From Varibaculum cambriense (GTDB taxonomy: Bacteria; Actinomycetota; Actinomycetes; Actinomycetales; Actinomycetaceae): DNA of 64,000 nt. The translations under genes were made by a program, and so were the position numbers. Below are positions 37,250 through 48,017 of this stretch, in pieces (the stretch's first letter is position 1; each line of letters begins with the position of its first letter). Below the pieces are notes generated by a model. The model saw only the letters and a program-made list of their open reading frames with translations, was not told where the DNA came from and did not search any database. The stretch lies in the NCBI RefSeq assembly GCF_002848005.1, contig NZ_PKHX01000005.1, forward strand, positions 132,711 through 196,710, written 5' to 3'.

Positions 37250-38484
37250 TCTTCCATAGCAATATCAAACTGAGCGTTTACATACCCAGTAACAGATTTT
37301 CTTTGTGGCTGTATGGAAAGCATCACTGCTTTCTTTCGTTCTTCTAGTATTCTCCCATCTAGAGTCCGCAGAACAACTCCCACCGAATAATCTCCGGCTC
37401 CTAACTGGAAATGCGGAATAGTTACGAGAAATCTCCAACGCCCGTTAATCTGCGGGAAACGAATATCTGCTTGCGAAGAATCGATAGTACAAACTTTCTC
37501 TCCTTGCATATTGGAAAATATCATTTGCACATAATATCCCGTTATCGGGGCGTCAGTTACTACATTGATCTGAGCAACTAGATTTCCTCCACTTGTCATA
37601 GTGGAAAAGCCGGAAAGCACTTCCTCAGCGTCACCCAGTATATGAATATTCTTGATCCACATGTTTGCAGAAGAAGTAGCGGCAGATATATCAGGAGCAG
37701 AGGGCGAACTCGAGATTATCTCTGCAGGAGTTGCGTCTTCAGATATTAGCTGATCACGATAATTTTGATGGAGGAAGGCCATAGCATCAGCAACTTCGCC
37801 TTCTTTTACGAGTTTTCCTTGGTTTAGGATTACTGCGCGGTCACAAACATTCAAAATTTGGTCAGCAGAGTGAGAGACCAGAATGATTGAGCGGCCTTCG
37901 CGCTGAAACTCTTTGATCTTCTCCAGGCATTTACGTTGGAATAGTTCATCTCCTACCGCCAACACTTCATCAACTAGCAGTATGTCGGGATCTGAATGTA
38001 CAGCTACCGCGAAAGCTAAACGGACATACATCCCGGAAGAATAGAACTTGACCTGGGTATCAATAAAATCCGGGATACCCGAAAAATCAATAATGTCATC
38101 TAAGTGGCGTTTAATTTCGCTTTCCGGCAGTCCCATGATGGAACCGTTGAGGAAAATGTTTTCCCTTCCGGTTAGGTCTGGGTGAAAACCAGCTCCTAGT
38201 TCAAGTAGAGCAGCCAGGCGCCCTCGGGTGCGAATCTCCCCCTTATTGGGGGCGATGATACCGCCGATAGCTTTAAGCAGGGTGGATTTTCCTGAACCAT
38301 TAGGGCCGGCAAGACCTAAGGATTCCCCCGCTTTGACCGACAAATTTACATCCTGCAGTGCCCAATACTCAGAGCTGCGTTTATCCCGTTTTGCAATGTT
38401 CACTAGGTGATCCTTCAGGGACTTGGCCTTGTGAACCGTAAACATTTTTGATACGTGGTTTACCTGAATTACGTCTGGGGTCAT
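37240..38484 (-). CDS. wzt: Polysaccharide ABC exporter ATPase with C-terminal glycan-recognition domain (Wzt type)
   Basis: The 414-residue protein powers export of a lipid-linked polymer with the adjacent permease. The ATPase part has GLAGPNGSGKSTLLKAIGGI (Walker A), YSSGMYVRLAFAVAVHSDPD (signature), ILLVDEVLAVGDELFQ (Walker B) and ILVSHSADQILNVCD (switch His). A linker is followed at about 285-414 by a beta-sandwich like Wzt-C (ADIRFPQINGRWRFLVTIPH; LGAGDYSVGVVLRTLDG). In E. coli O9a that domain reads the methylated chain end. ATG 38484 is chosen by AGGAG upstream and because the family starts there; it nearly abuts the permease stop. Confidence 0.93.
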   Translation of the reverse strand: MTPDVIQVNHVSKMFTVHKAKSLKDHLVNIAKRDKRSSEYWALQDVNLSVKAGESLGLAGPNGSGKSTLLKAIGGIIAPNKGEIRTRGRLAALLELGAGFHPDLTGRENIFLNGSIMGLPESEIKRHLDDIIDFSGIPDFIDTQVKFYSSGMYVRLAFAVAVHSDPDILLVDEVLAVGDELFQRKCLEKIKEFQREGRSIILVSHSADQILNVCDRAVILNQGKLVKEGEVADAMAFLHQNYRDQLISEDATPAEIISSSPSAPDISAATSSANMWIKNIHILGDAEEVLSGFSTMTSGGNLVAQINVVTDAPITGYYVQMIFSNMQGEKVCTIDSSQADIRFPQINGRWRFLVTIPHFQLGAGDYSVGVVLRTLDGRILEERKKAVMLSIQPQRKSVTGYVNAQFDIAMEEWD

Positions 38485-38485
38485 C

Positions 38486-39409
38486 TTAGAGCTCCTGCGC
38501 AAAGTTACCCTGTAGGCGAGCAAATACTCTTTGGGCAACAAAGGATAAAACCAGCCCGACCAGTAGCATTATCCAAAGGCGCCACGTTAAATCTGGTGGC
38601 CAGGTCACTTGATCTCCTGCAGCCCAAAAGGCTTTTTGGAATCCCATGCTGGATATAGCGGTGGGGTTCAACATATAGATATTGATCGCCCAACTCGGGG
38701 CAACTGAAGCCAGCATGGTGTAGGGGTATACGCTGGGGGTAAGCCAAAATCCCAGCATAAGTAGTACTTCCACAATATATTGAACATCCCGCAAATATAC
38801 GTTAACTGCGGAAAAAAACAGTCCGCAGGCCAGCGCCCACACTATACATACCGCTAGAGATAACAAGCCATAGGTAAAGGTGTACTTGAGGGGAATCCCC
38901 GCTATTAGTCCCGCCCCAATTATTAAAATTGCCAGTTGGGAAAAGAAATCCACAAAAGAAGCCAGGATTGCAGATAGGGGAAATACTTCTCGCGGTAGAT
39001 ATACTTTCTTAACAATTCCAGCGTTGGCAACAATGGAGGTTGTAGCGGAATTAACCATGGTGCTGAAAAATGTCCAGAGCGTTAGTCCCGCGAAGACATA
39101 AACAGCGAAATCAGGTACTGAACGTTCCGCCCCTAAGATACGCCCAATCACTAAGTAGTAAATGAGTAGGTTTACCAGTGGCTTCGCTAATGTCCAGGCG
39201 TAGCCAAGCACTGAATCTTTGTAGCGAGATTTGAGTTCTCGTTTTGCAAGTTGCTTGATTAACTTACGGCGGTTCCACAAGGCCAACATCGAGCTACCGA
39301 ATCCGGTGAAGAATCCCTCGTGGTGCACAGTAACTGTGAGTGGCAGGTCTGCTAATGAGCGAAATCGCTGCTGCGCGTCCTTGCTCAAATCCATGGAATT
39401 CTTATGCAA
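38486..39409 (-). CDS. wzm: Polysaccharide ABC exporter permease (Wzm/TagG type)
   Basis: This 307-residue ABC-2 membrane protein has a cytoplasmic N-terminus with LIKQLAKRELKSRYKDSVLG, the conserved amphipathic motif. Six helices follow, including PLVNLLIYYLVIGRILGAE, FAVYVFAGLTLWTFFSTMVN, ILIIGAGLIAGIP and VEVLLMLGFWLTPSVYPYTM. It forms the channel for the wall polysaccharide with the Wzt-like ATPase. It is the first gene of the minus-strand unit permease-ATPase-methyltransferase-glycosyltransferase, all overlapping or 1-2 nt apart. A second in-frame ATG lies five codons inside. Confidence 0.94.
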   Translation of the reverse strand: MHKNSMDLSKDAQQRFRSLADLPLTVTVHHEGFFTGFGSSMLALWNRRKLIKQLAKRELKSRYKDSVLGYAWTLAKPLVNLLIYYLVIGRILGAERSVPDFAVYVFAGLTLWTFFSTMVNSATTSIVANAGIVKKVYLPREVFPLSAILASFVDFFSQLAILIIGAGLIAGIPLKYTFTYGLLSLAVCIVWALACGLFFSAVNVYLRDVQYIVEVLLMLGFWLTPSVYPYTMLASVAPSWAINIYMLNPTAISSMGFQKAFWAAGDQVTWPPDLTWRLWIMLLVGLVLSFVAQRVFARLQGNFAQEL

Positions 39410-39565
39410 AATACCACTGCTTTCTTAATCCACTTTCCGCCATGCTCGCTTGGGTAGATTATAGCCTAAAGTTGTTGAAAACTATGTGACACGGTGATTA
39501 ACCTGAAGCGTCCTTCCCAAGCGCAAGAACCAGTTTCAGCGATCATAAGCTAAGCGGTTAATCGC

Positions 39566-39571
39566 TATAAT
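39566..39571 (+). promoter_or_regulatory. Possible -10 box before the DUF2142 gene
   Basis: A perfect TATAAT lies 29 nt before ATG 39601 in the 191-nt divergent gap. A small AGCG/CGCT inverted repeat sits just upstream. No clear -35 hexamer is seen. Confidence 0.35.
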
Positions 39572-39600
39572 TTAAATGGGAGAAACTAACAAAGTTATTA

Positions 39601-41226
39601 ATGTGTAAACTTGAGCATATGGTTAGCCTGAGTCTCGGGAAAAAACTGCGTTCTAAAGGTTTCCAACGTGCCTTACAGCTGGTGATTCCCCCCCTGCTCT
39701 TTTTATTTACGCTTTTAGCATGGGCAATAGCTTCCCCACCAGGAAGTACCGCGGATGCTGATTTTCACGAAGTGTCGATTCTTTGTCAGCAGGGGGATCG
39801 CCCGGGAATTTGTTCTCATGTGTCAAAAACCCAGGTGAAAGTGACCAAGGATTTTGCGGCTTCTCTTTGTTATGTGCGACAAATTGAGGATTCGGCTGCT
39901 TGTTACAAAGAGCAGGCTGGAAAACCAGGGCTTATCACTACGGACAGGTGGAATTATAGCTATCAATATCCTCCCACTTACTTCTCCTTTCACGGGTTGT
40001 TCGTTGATCGAGATTTAACCACCACGGTGATGAGAACCAGGATTTTAAATGTTTTGATAGTAACTACTTTAGTTGGCCTGGTGGCTGGTTTCCTTCCTGG
40101 TCGCCAGCGAATAAACTTGTGGCTTACTATATTGCTCACTCAGATGCCGCTAGGCTTATCAGTGATTGCTAGCGTGAATCCTAGTTCGTGGACGCTTTTA
40201 GCTCCCACATTGGTCTTCTTTTCGTTGAGGGGTTTTCTTATCCGCAAAAAGGCCAATGCTGAGATGAGCTCGGGTCTTTCTGTTTCCTCGAAGGTTCCCT
40301 GGGTTCTGCTTTGTCTGACCATAGCTTCATTCTTATTTGGGGCGAACGCTCGTTATGATTCGGTTATTTTCTGTATATTGGCGCTTTGTGCGGCCTTGTT
40401 TACCGGAGTTGCCCCCGGTTCAGTTCGCAGCTGGTTTAGAGGTAAACGGCTGTTAGTTCTCATTGTTGGAGTCTTAGCCATCGGAGCGGGCGCCGCTGCG
40501 GTGATCGTAAGATTCATGCGGAAGGCCGTTTTTATAGATTTCTTCAAAACTTTGGCAACCGGTGACTCTGCAGCGGGGCAGTCGCGGGAGATTATCATTA
40601 AAAATATCTATAATTTTCCCCTTTTTATCTATGGTTTCTACGGAGGATCGTTTGGATTGGGGTGGCTTGAATTAGGGATGCCTGCCCTGGTGTGTCTAAT
40701 CTCAGTAGTTTTAGTGTCCGGGATGTTTTTTCTCGGTCTGCAGTGCACAAGTTGGAAAGAGAATATAGCTACCGGTCTTTTGCTCCTGGCATTCTTGACT
40801 ATCCCTCTAATTTGGCTTTACCAAGTGAATGTTAAAGTGGGAGATTTTGTACAGCCCCGCTATATTCTTCCGCTCTTTACTTTGTGTGTGGGAACAGCGT
40901 TATTTAGCTTTCCGGTATCTAAATCGCTAAGTAGGGTACAACGCTGGATCCTGTGCATTGGTGCCGCGAGTGCTCATCTAATCAGTCTTCATGTATACCT
41001 GATCAGGTATTGGAAGGGAACCGAATACATACCAGGAGAAAGCACCTGGTGGTGGGATGCCTGGTGGGTTCCTGGTCCCCAGCTAACCATAATTCTAGGG
41101 GTGTTGGCATACACCGCGCTGGCCGTGATAGTTACCGTGGTACTTCCTAAGCTAACTGAAAGTCGTCCAAACGATATCAGGGGAAAGTCCGAGCACACAA
41201 GAAAAGAAACATTGTCTAAGATTTGA
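39601..41226 (+). CDS. DUF2142-family polytopic membrane protein
   Basis: This 541-residue membrane protein has about 11-12 helices by eye. After the first helix (LQLVIPPLLFLFTLLAWAIA) comes the DUF2142 hallmark SPPGSTADADFHEVSILCQ, then Cys-containing extracellular loops and YSYQYPPTYFSFHGLFVD. The fold resembles GT-C enzymes that use polyprenyl-phosphate sugars, so it may decorate the exported polymer on the outer face; this is inference. It sits between the exporter genes and rmlD. ATG 39619 is an alternative start. Confidence 0.85.
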   Translation: MCKLEHMVSLSLGKKLRSKGFQRALQLVIPPLLFLFTLLAWAIASPPGSTADADFHEVSILCQQGDRPGICSHVSKTQVKVTKDFAASLCYVRQIEDSAACYKEQAGKPGLITTDRWNYSYQYPPTYFSFHGLFVDRDLTTTVMRTRILNVLIVTTLVGLVAGFLPGRQRINLWLTILLTQMPLGLSVIASVNPSSWTLLAPTLVFFSLRGFLIRKKANAEMSSGLSVSSKVPWVLLCLTIASFLFGANARYDSVIFCILALCAALFTGVAPGSVRSWFRGKRLLVLIVGVLAIGAGAAAVIVRFMRKAVFIDFFKTLATGDSAAGQSREIIIKNIYNFPLFIYGFYGGSFGLGWLELGMPALVCLISVVLVSGMFFLGLQCTSWKENIATGLLLLAFLTIPLIWLYQVNVKVGDFVQPRYILPLFTLCVGTALFSFPVSKSLSRVQRWILCIGAASAHLISLHVYLIRYWKGTEYIPGESTWWWDAWWVPGPQLTIILGVLAYTALAVIVTVVLPKLTESRPNDIRGKSEHTRKETLSKI

Positions 41227-41324
41227 AAATTGTAGGTGGTTATCACTCTGTGGCCGTGCACAGGCATCAATGACAATAAAGCAATTTATATAACGGAATA
41301 AACCTATACAGCGAAGGAGATAAT

Positions 41325-42179
41325 ATGCGTTGGTTGATAGTTGGAGGCAAAGGCATGCTGGGCACCGACCTGGCACAGCTACTTCGCGATCGGAAGGAAT
41401 CCGTAAAAGTTCTTGATCGGCCAGAAATTGATATTACCAACGTAAAATCCGTGACCGAACAAATAAATGATACGGATATCGTGGTCAATACGGCGGCATT
41501 TACCGCGGTCGATCCGGCAGAAGAAAACGAAGCGGCTGCCTTCGCCGTCAATGCTACGGGCCCGGAAATTTTAGCTCGGCGCTGTGCAGATTTAGGAGTG
41601 CGACTGGTACAGATATCGACGGACTATGTATTTGCAGGAGACGCCGAAACCCCCTATCCGGAAGGTGCAGTAATGGCTCCCAAAAGTGCCTATGGACGCA
41701 CTAAAGCTGCGGGGGAATGGGCGGTTCGCACCTATACAGATGATTATCTGATTATCCGTACGGCCTGGCTATATGGCGCATACGGAAACTGCTTCCCGAA
41801 AACCATGGCCAAGCTCTCTGATGCTCATGAGCAGTTATCAGTGGTGACTGATGAATGGGGGCAGCCTACCTGGACGGTTGATCTGGCAAACTTAATCATT
41901 AATTTGGTGGAAGCGAAAGCACCCGCGGGGGTATATCACGGCACTGCCTCCGGTAGCACCAATTGGCACGGATTCACGAAAGAGATTGTAAAATCCTACG
42001 GAAAAGATCCCGCTATGGTAGGCGAAACTACTGCCGCAGCTTTTAACCGCCCTGCTCCTCGTCCTCACTATTCGGTATTGGGGCATCAGGCGCTTAACCG
42101 CATCGGGGTGAAACCTATCGGAGATTGGCGGGAGCGCTGGCAAATGGCGGCACCAGTTATTTTTTCCCATCTTGATTAG
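41325..42179 (+). CDS. rmlD: dTDP-4-dehydrorhamnose reductase
   Basis: This is the last step of dTDP-L-rhamnose synthesis. The 284-residue SDR protein has WLIVGGKGMLGTDLAQLL (NADPH loop), NTAAFTAVDPAEENEAAAF, VQISTDYVFAGDAETPYPE, PKSAYGRTKAAGEWAVR (Y-x-x-x-K), IIRTAWLYGAYGNCFPKTM and RPHYSVLGHQAL, the C-terminal substrate motif. GAAGGAG lies ahead of the ATG. The rml genes are split between strands here (rmlD plus; A, B and C minus) rather than one operon. Confidence 0.96.
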   Translation: MRWLIVGGKGMLGTDLAQLLRDRKESVKVLDRPEIDITNVKSVTEQINDTDIVVNTAAFTAVDPAEENEAAAFAVNATGPEILARRCADLGVRLVQISTDYVFAGDAETPYPEGAVMAPKSAYGRTKAAGEWAVRTYTDDYLIIRTAWLYGAYGNCFPKTMAKLSDAHEQLSVVTDEWGQPTWTVDLANLIINLVEAKAPAGVYHGTASGSTNWHGFTKEIVKSYGKDPAMVGETTAAAFNRPAPRPHYSVLGHQALNRIGVKPIGDWRERWQMAAPVIFSHLD

Positions 42180-42252
42180 GTAAGTAATGGCAGGTGGGGG
42201 ATTACTGCGGAGGTAAATCCAGGTTGACCGGTCTAGATAGCTAAAAAGGAAA

Positions 42253-43122
42253 CTATTTCTCTCGCTCGATAATCTCTAGTAGATATTCTCCATAGCCACT
42301 CTTGCGCAGTGGCTCCGCACGTTCTGCCAATTCGGCATCACTTAGGAATCCCATTCGCCACGCTACTTCTTCCGGACACCCGACTTTGAGCCCCTGGCGG
42401 GACTCCACCGTACGTACGAAGCTAGTAGCATCCGCTAGAGAATCGAAGGTGCCGGTATCTAACCAGGCAGTACCACGGGGGAGGACTTCCACGGCAAGTT
42501 TTCCGGCCTCAAGATACACCTTATTTACATCGGTGATTTCGTATTCCCCGCGAGCTGATGGCTTCAGGTTTTTCGCAATCTCCACTACGTCGTTATCGTA
42601 AAAATATAGACCTGGAACTGCGTAGTTAGATTTGGGGGAAGCTGGTTTTTCTTCGATAGAAACTGCCTTGAAATCGCTATTAAACTCCACTACCCCGTAA
42701 CGTTCCGGGTCATTCACGTAATAGGCAAACACAGCACCTCCCACTGGATCCGTGTGTCTGCGGAGTCGGGCTCCCATGCCGGGGCCATAAAAGATGTTGT
42801 CACCTAGTACTAAGGCAGCTGGGTCATTGCCAATATGATCGGCTCCTAGTACGAAGGCCTGTGCTAAGCCGTTTGGTTCTTCCTGAACCGTGTAGCTCAG
42901 GTTGATACCAAACTGCGATCCATTACCCAATAGGCGATGGAACTGCGGGGCATCGTGTGGGGTAGTGATGATTAAAATATCTTGAATACCCGCAAGCATT
43001 AGGGTGCTCATCGGATAGTAAATCATCGGTTTGTCATAGACCGGTACCAGCTGTTTAGAAATGCCTAGAGTGATTGGATTTAAACGAGTACCGGATCCAC
43101 CGGCCAAAATAATTCCACGCAT
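42253..43122 (-). CDS. rmlA: Glucose-1-phosphate thymidylyltransferase
   Basis: This is the first step of dTDP-rhamnose synthesis. The 289-residue protein starts [20 protein letters not shown], the nucleotide-binding signature. It has [40 protein letters not shown] with the metal Asp, [17 protein letters not shown] and [20 protein letters not shown]. The start at 43122 fits the family length exactly; an upstream frame to 43170 adds 16 non-conserved residues. It converges with rmlD and is divergent from carA. Confidence 0.95.
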   Translation of the reverse strand: MRGIILAGGSGTRLNPITLGISKQLVPVYDKPMIYYPMSTLMLAGIQDILIITTPHDAPQFHRLLGNGSQFGINLSYTVQEEPNGLAQAFVLGADHIGNDPAALVLGDNIFYGPGMGARLRRHTDPVGGAVFAYYVNDPERYGVVEFNSDFKAVSIEEKPASPKSNYAVPGLYFYDNDVVEIAKNLKPSARGEYEITDVNKVYLEAGKLAVEVLPRGTAWLDTGTFDSLADATSFVRTVESRQGLKVGCPEEVAWRMGFLSDAELAERAEPLRKSGYGEYLLEIIEREK

Positions 43123-43260
43123 GTATCCATTATGCAAAGGAAACTCTCTGGGCTCAATCGTTTCAGGCATACTTCTTTGATCGGAGACTGCTCCCGCCCA
43201 TCACTTCGCGTTCTTCACTTCTAGTAGTTCTGGCGGGAACCCCCTGCTATTTATGACGCT

Positions 43261-43369
43261 GGAGGGTGTTTTTGTCCGTGGAGGGCGCAATTGTTCGCTT
43301 TTCTCCTTCTTACCCGGCAAAACCACCCTCCTGGAACCAAAAGACCCTCCGGGGACAGAAATACCCTCC
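43261..43369. repeat. 19-nt phased GGAGGG/CCCTCC repeat locus 2
   Basis: GGAGGG at 43261 and 43280, and CCCTCC at 43326, 43345 and 43364, are each exactly 19 nt apart within the run. The order is G-type then C-type. The locus occupies the 422-nt divergent gap between rmlA and carA, upstream of a hairpin in the presumed carA leader. Confidence 0.88.
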
Positions 43370-43468
43370 CAATAGAAACGCTTTTGCAGTAGCTACCAGG
43401 CGGTGAACAAAAATCACGTCCAGATAGTGCCTTACGGTATGCTTAGAGGCAGTGAAACTCTTAACCAT

Positions 43469-43500
43469 TTGCTCGCGCCCGACCGGTGCGGGCAATTTTT
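43469..43500 (+). terminator. Terminator-like hairpin in the carA leader (possible attenuator)
   Basis: TTGCTCGC (43469-43476) pairs with GCGGGCAA (43488-43495, one G-T pair) and is followed at once by TTTTT. An alternative stem GCCCG/CGGGC (43477-43493) competes with it. It ends 44 nt before the carA ATG with no plus-strand gene before it, which suggests attenuation of carAB. Confidence 0.5.
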
Positions 43501-43544
43501 CTATACGCCCTCGTTTAGACGCAGCGTAGATAAGGAGTAATCGT

Positions 43545-44750
43545 ATGCAGCAGGACTCCTCGGATCTGGCCTTAATCGTGTTGGAGGACGGGTTCATTGC
43601 GAAAGGCAAAGCCTGGGGCAAGCGCGGACGCGCCCTGGGGGAAGTAGTGTTCGCGACGGGGATGACCGGATACCAGGAAACTTTGACTGACCCGTCCTAT
43701 CACCGCCAAATAGTTATCCAAACCGCTCCCCATATCGGAAATACCGGGGTAAACGAGACGGATCCGGAGTCTAACCGAGTTTGGGTAGCCGGATATGTGG
43801 TGCGTGATCGCGCCCGGCGGGCTTCCAATTGGCGCTCTACTGGCGACCTAGAAGACCTATTAAAGTCCCAGGACGTGGTAGGGATTTGTGAAGTAGATAC
43901 CCGCGCCCTGACCTTGCATTTACGGGAAGCTGGAGCTATGCGCGGCGGGATTTTTTCCGGAGACGCCCTCCCGGCGGGCGCTACCTATCTAGACCAGGCT
44001 ACCCGCGACCTTTTGGTGTCAGTGGTGCGCGACCAGCCGGTGATGGCAGGTGCGGCGCTGGCGGCCGATGTGAGTACCGACGAAAAATACGTAGTGGAAC
44101 CCGCCGGCGAATATGAAGGAAAAGAACCCTTAGCGGTAGTGGCTGCCCTAGATTTGGGGATTAAAGCCCGCACCCCCGAACAGATGGCGCTGCGCGGAAT
44201 CCAGGTGCATGTGTTCCCGCAGCACTCTAACTTTGCAGACATCATGCAGGTGAACCCCGATGGGGTGTTTTTCTCTAATGGACCGGGTGACCCGGCCTCA
44301 GCAGACCACGAAGTAGCTTTGGCGAGGGCGGTGCTGGACGCGGGTATTCCCTTCTTTGGAATCTGTTTCGGTAACCAAATCCTAGGGCGGGCTCTCGGGT
44401 ACGGCACCTATAAACTCGCCTACGGTCACCGCGGGGTAAATCAACCGGTGGTAGACCGCGAAAGCGGAAAAGTGCAGATCACTGCCCATAACCACGGTTT
44501 CGCGGTAGACGCTCCCGCGGAACATCCTTCGGTGGCACCCTTCGATGGGGGACGCTACGGGCGGGTAGAAGTATCTCACCTGGCGCTAAACGATGGGGTA
44601 GTGGAGGGCTTGCGCGCCCTCGATCTGCCAGCTTTCAGTGTGCAGTATCATCCCGAGGCGGCGGCTGGACCCCACGATGCCCAATATCTATTCGATAAGT
44701 TCCTAAGAATCATGCAGGAAACAAAGGAAAAAAATGCCACGCAGAACTGA
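43545..44750 (+). CDS. carA: Carbamoyl-phosphate synthase small (glutaminase) subunit
   Basis: This subunit hydrolyses glutamine and passes ammonia to CarB for carbamoyl phosphate (arginine and pyrimidine synthesis). The 401-residue protein has [78 protein letters not shown] with the nucleophilic Cys, [14 protein letters not shown] and [20 protein letters not shown] with the His-Glu pair. The stop overlaps carB by 17 nt. A hairpin with a T run precedes the gene. Confidence 0.97.
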   Translation: MQQDSSDLALIVLEDGFIAKGKAWGKRGRALGEVVFATGMTGYQETLTDPSYHRQIVIQTAPHIGNTGVNETDPESNRVWVAGYVVRDRARRASNWRSTGDLEDLLKSQDVVGICEVDTRALTLHLREAGAMRGGIFSGDALPAGATYLDQATRDLLVSVVRDQPVMAGAALAADVSTDEKYVVEPAGEYEGKEPLAVVAALDLGIKARTPEQMALRGIQVHVFPQHSNFADIMQVNPDGVFFSNGPGDPASADHEVALARAVLDAGIPFFGICFGNQILGRALGYGTYKLAYGHRGVNQPVVDRESGKVQITAHNHGFAVDAPAEHPSVAPFDGGRYGRVEVSHLALNDGVVEGLRALDLPAFSVQYHPEAAAGPHDAQYLFDKFLRIMQETKEKNATQN

Positions 44751-47700
44751 TCTTAAATCTGTCCTAGTTATTGGTTCCGGACCGATCCAAATCGGCCAGG
44801 CCTGCGAATTCGACTATTCCGGGAGTCAGGCCTGCCGCGTCCTCAAAGCGGAAGGGCTGCGAGTTATTTTGGTTAACTCCAACCCGGCAACCATTATGAC
44901 CGATGCCCAAATGGCAGACGCCACCTATATTGAGCCGATAACCCCGCATGTAGTGGCTTCAATTATTGAAAAGGAACGCCCCGACGCCCTGCTGCCGACT
45001 TTGGGTGGGCAGACCGCGCTCAACACCGCGATTGCTCTGTCCCAAGATGGCACCTTGGAAAAATACCAGGTGGAGCTAATCGGTGCCAGTGCCCAGGCGA
45101 TTAACGCCGGTGAAGATCGCGAAGAGTTCAAAAAGGTAGTACACCGCTGCGGAGCGGAAGTGGCACGTTCTTTCATCGCTCACAACCTGGCAGATTGTAG
45201 AAAAGCCGCCGAAGAGCTGGGATATCCGCTGGTGGTGCGCCCGTCCTTCACTATGGGCGGCATGGGTTCGGGTATTGCCTATAACGAACAGGATCTGATC
45301 CGCATCGCTGGAGGGGGCATGGCTGATTCCATCACCTCCGAGGTACTGCTGGAAGAATCGATTTTGGGGTGGAAAGAATACGAACTAGAGCTGATGCGCG
45401 ACAAGGCCGATAACGTGGTCGTGGTCTGCTCTATCGAAAATGTTGACCCGGTAGGGGTACATACTGGCGATTCCATTACGGTGGCACCGGCGCTCACCCT
45501 AACCGACCGAGAGCTGCAGAATCTGCGCGATATTGGGATTAACGTGATCCGGGAAGTAGGGGTGGATACTGGCGGGTGTAATATCCAATTCGCAGTGCAC
45601 CCCGATACTGGTCGGGTAGTAGTCATTGAGATGAATCCCCGGGTGTCTCGCTCCTCCGCCCTGGCGTCGAAAGCTACCGGTTTCCCGATTGCGAAACTGG
45701 CTGCAAAACTGGCGCTCGGTTACACCCTCGACGAGATTCCCAACGATATTACCGGTTCGACGCCGGCTTCTTTCGAGCCCACTTTGGACTATGTAGTCGT
45801 TAAAGTGCCGCGTTTTGCTTTCGAAAAGTTCCCGGCCGCCGACCCCACGCTGACCACCGCCATGAAGTCGGTAGGCGAGGCGATGGCGCTGGGGCGCAAC
45901 TTTACTGAAGCCCTGCAAAAAGCCCTGATTTCCTTGGATAAAGCGGGCACCTACTTCCGCTGGGATACCCCGCTTTCCTCCGCTAAAGAGGAGCTATTAG
46001 AGCAGGTCAAGATCCCTACGGAAAAACGCCTAATCCAAGTGATGGACGCGATTAGGGCGGGGGCGAGTCTAGAGGAACTCTACGAAGCCACTAAGATTGA
46101 CCGCTGGTTCCTAGACCAACTGTTCTTACTGAATGAAGTGGCGAAAGAAATCCGGGAAGCCGAAGCGATTAGCCCTCAACTGTTGACCAAGGCGAAACGT
46201 CACGGTTTCTCTGACCTGCAGATTGGGCAGATTCGCTCGGTATCCGACCAGGTAGTGCGGGAGGTGCGCAAAGCCTTCGGGATTCGTCCGGTTTACAAGA
46301 CGGTAGATACCTGCGCCGGAGAATTCCCCGCCCAAACCCCCTACTATTACTCCAGCTATGATCTGACCAGCGAGGTTAAACCGCGTCAGCGTCCGGCAGT
46401 GATTATTTTGGGCTCTGGCCCGAACCGGATCGGGCAGGGAATCGAGTTCGATTATTCCTGTGTACACGCTACCCAGGAACTGCAATCTGACTATGACACC
46501 GTGATGGTTAACTGCAACCCGGAAACGGTGTCGACCGACTACGATATTTCTTCCCGCCTCTATTTCGAGCCGCTTACTTTCGAGCACGTGATGGAAATTT
46601 ACGAGGCCGAATGTGCGGCGGGCCCGGTAGCGGGGATGATTGTGCAGCTAGGCGGGCAAACCCCGTTGTCTTTAGCCTCGCGCCTAGAGGCGGCCGGGGT
46701 GCCGATAGTGGGTACTCCACCGAGCGCGATTGAAGCCGCGGAAGACCGCGAACTCTTTGGCCGGGTGCTGGATGAGGCGGGGCTGCCCGCTCCGGCGCAT
46801 GGGACTGCGACCACCCCGGAGCAGGCCTTTGAACAGGCGGAAAAAGTGGGGTATCCGGTTCTGGTGCGTCCTTCCTTTGTGTTGGGAGGACGGGGAATGG
46901 AGATCTTGTATTCGCGCGAGGAACTTGACTCCTACCTGCATCGCTACAACCTATCTGACTCCACGGTGATGACCGGACCGCTGCTGATTGATCGTTTCCT
47001 CGATGACGCCATCGAGATCGATGTGGATGCCCTTTATGATGGTCAGGAACTGTTCCTGGGCGGGGTGATGGAGCATATCGAAGAGGCCGGGATTCACTCT
47101 GGAGATTCTTCTTGCGTACTCCCCCCGATTACCCTTTCGGACGCGATTATTTCCCATATTCGTACCTCCACCGAGAAGATCGCGGCCGGAGTAGGGGTGC
47201 GCGGCCTGATCAATATCCAATATGCCCTGGTCAGCGGGGTGTTATATGTGATTGAAGCCAATCCGCGAGCATCGCGTACGGTACCATTTGTAGCTAAAGC
47301 TACCGGAGTGCCCCTGGCGCGGGCAGCTGCTCTGGTGATGATGGGGTCTTCAATTGTAGAACTCAAAGAGCGCGGCTACCTGCCGGCAGATGATTCTGAT
47401 TTTGCTACTCCGGGTCGTCCGATCGCGGTTAAAGAGGCGGTGCTACCGTTTAAACGTTTCCGGGACAAAGACGGAAGAATTGTCGATACGGTTCTAGGCC
47501 CTGAAATGCGGTCTACTGGGGAAGTTATGGGGTATGACCGGGATTTCCCCACCGCCTTCGCCAAGAGCCAGACCGCGGCCTATGGAAATCTACCCGCTAA
47601 AGGAACTGTGTTCGTATCGGTTTCTGACCAGGATAAACGCGCCTTAGCCTTGCCGGTGTCGCGCTTATTTGATTTAGGGTTCTCCATCATGGCAACTGCA

Positions 47701-48015
47701 GGTACAGCTGCTTTGCTACGCCGCTACGGGATTCCGGTTACCGAAGTGCGAAAAGCCAGCCAAGGACGCGGGCCGGACGGGGAGCAAACAGTAGTGGATA
47801 TGATCCGCGCCGGCCTCATCGATATGGTGATCAACACCCCCGGCACTTCCGGGGCGAGGGCGGATGGTTACGAAATCCGCACCGCCACTACTGCTGCAGA
47901 TAAACCGATCATTACCACCATGTCCCAGTTCCAGGCAGCGGTGCAGGCGATTGAAGCTACTCGCGACCGCACCTATGGGGTGTGTTCACTGCAGGAATAC
48001 GACAAAGCGAAATAG
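44734..48015 (+). CDS. carB: Carbamoyl-phosphate synthase large subunit
   Basis: The 1093-residue synthetase carries two homologous ATP-grasp halves. The first has [39 protein letters not shown] and [20 protein letters not shown]. The second has [40 protein letters not shown] and [20 protein letters not shown]. The C-terminal MGS-like allosteric domain ([38 protein letters not shown]) would bind regulators such as UMP or ornithine. It overlaps carA and lies 2 nt before the transporter gene. Confidence 0.98.
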   Translation: MPRRTDLKSVLVIGSGPIQIGQACEFDYSGSQACRVLKAEGLRVILVNSNPATIMTDAQMADATYIEPITPHVVASIIEKERPDALLPTLGGQTALNTAIALSQDGTLEKYQVELIGASAQAINAGEDREEFKKVVHRCGAEVARSFIAHNLADCRKAAEELGYPLVVRPSFTMGGMGSGIAYNEQDLIRIAGGGMADSITSEVLLEESILGWKEYELELMRDKADNVVVVCSIENVDPVGVHTGDSITVAPALTLTDRELQNLRDIGINVIREVGVDTGGCNIQFAVHPDTGRVVVIEMNPRVSRSSALASKATGFPIAKLAAKLALGYTLDEIPNDITGSTPASFEPTLDYVVVKVPRFAFEKFPAADPTLTTAMKSVGEAMALGRNFTEALQKALISLDKAGTYFRWDTPLSSAKEELLEQVKIPTEKRLIQVMDAIRAGASLEELYEATKIDRWFLDQLFLLNEVAKEIREAEAISPQLLTKAKRHGFSDLQIGQIRSVSDQVVREVRKAFGIRPVYKTVDTCAGEFPAQTPYYYSSYDLTSEVKPRQRPAVIILGSGPNRIGQGIEFDYSCVHATQELQSDYDTVMVNCNPETVSTDYDISSRLYFEPLTFEHVMEIYEAECAAGPVAGMIVQLGGQTPLSLASRLEAAGVPIVGTPPSAIEAAEDRELFGRVLDEAGLPAPAHGTATTPEQAFEQAEKVGYPVLVRPSFVLGGRGMEILYSREELDSYLHRYNLSDSTVMTGPLLIDRFLDDAIEIDVDALYDGQELFLGGVMEHIEEAGIHSGDSSCVLPPITLSDAIISHIRTSTEKIAAGVGVRGLINIQYALVSGVLYVIEANPRASRTVPFVAKATGVPLARAAALVMMGSSIVELKERGYLPADDSDFATPGRPIAVKEAVLPFKRFRDKDGRIVDTVLGPEMRSTGEVMGYDRDFPTAFAKSQTAAYGNLPAKGTVFVSVSDQDKRALALPVSRLFDLGFSIMATAGTAALLRRYGIPVTEVRKASQGRGPDGEQTVVDMIRAGLIDMVINTPGTSGARADGYEIRTATTAADKPIITTMSQFQAAVQAIEATRDRTYGVCSLQEYDKAK

Positions 48016-48017
48016 TC

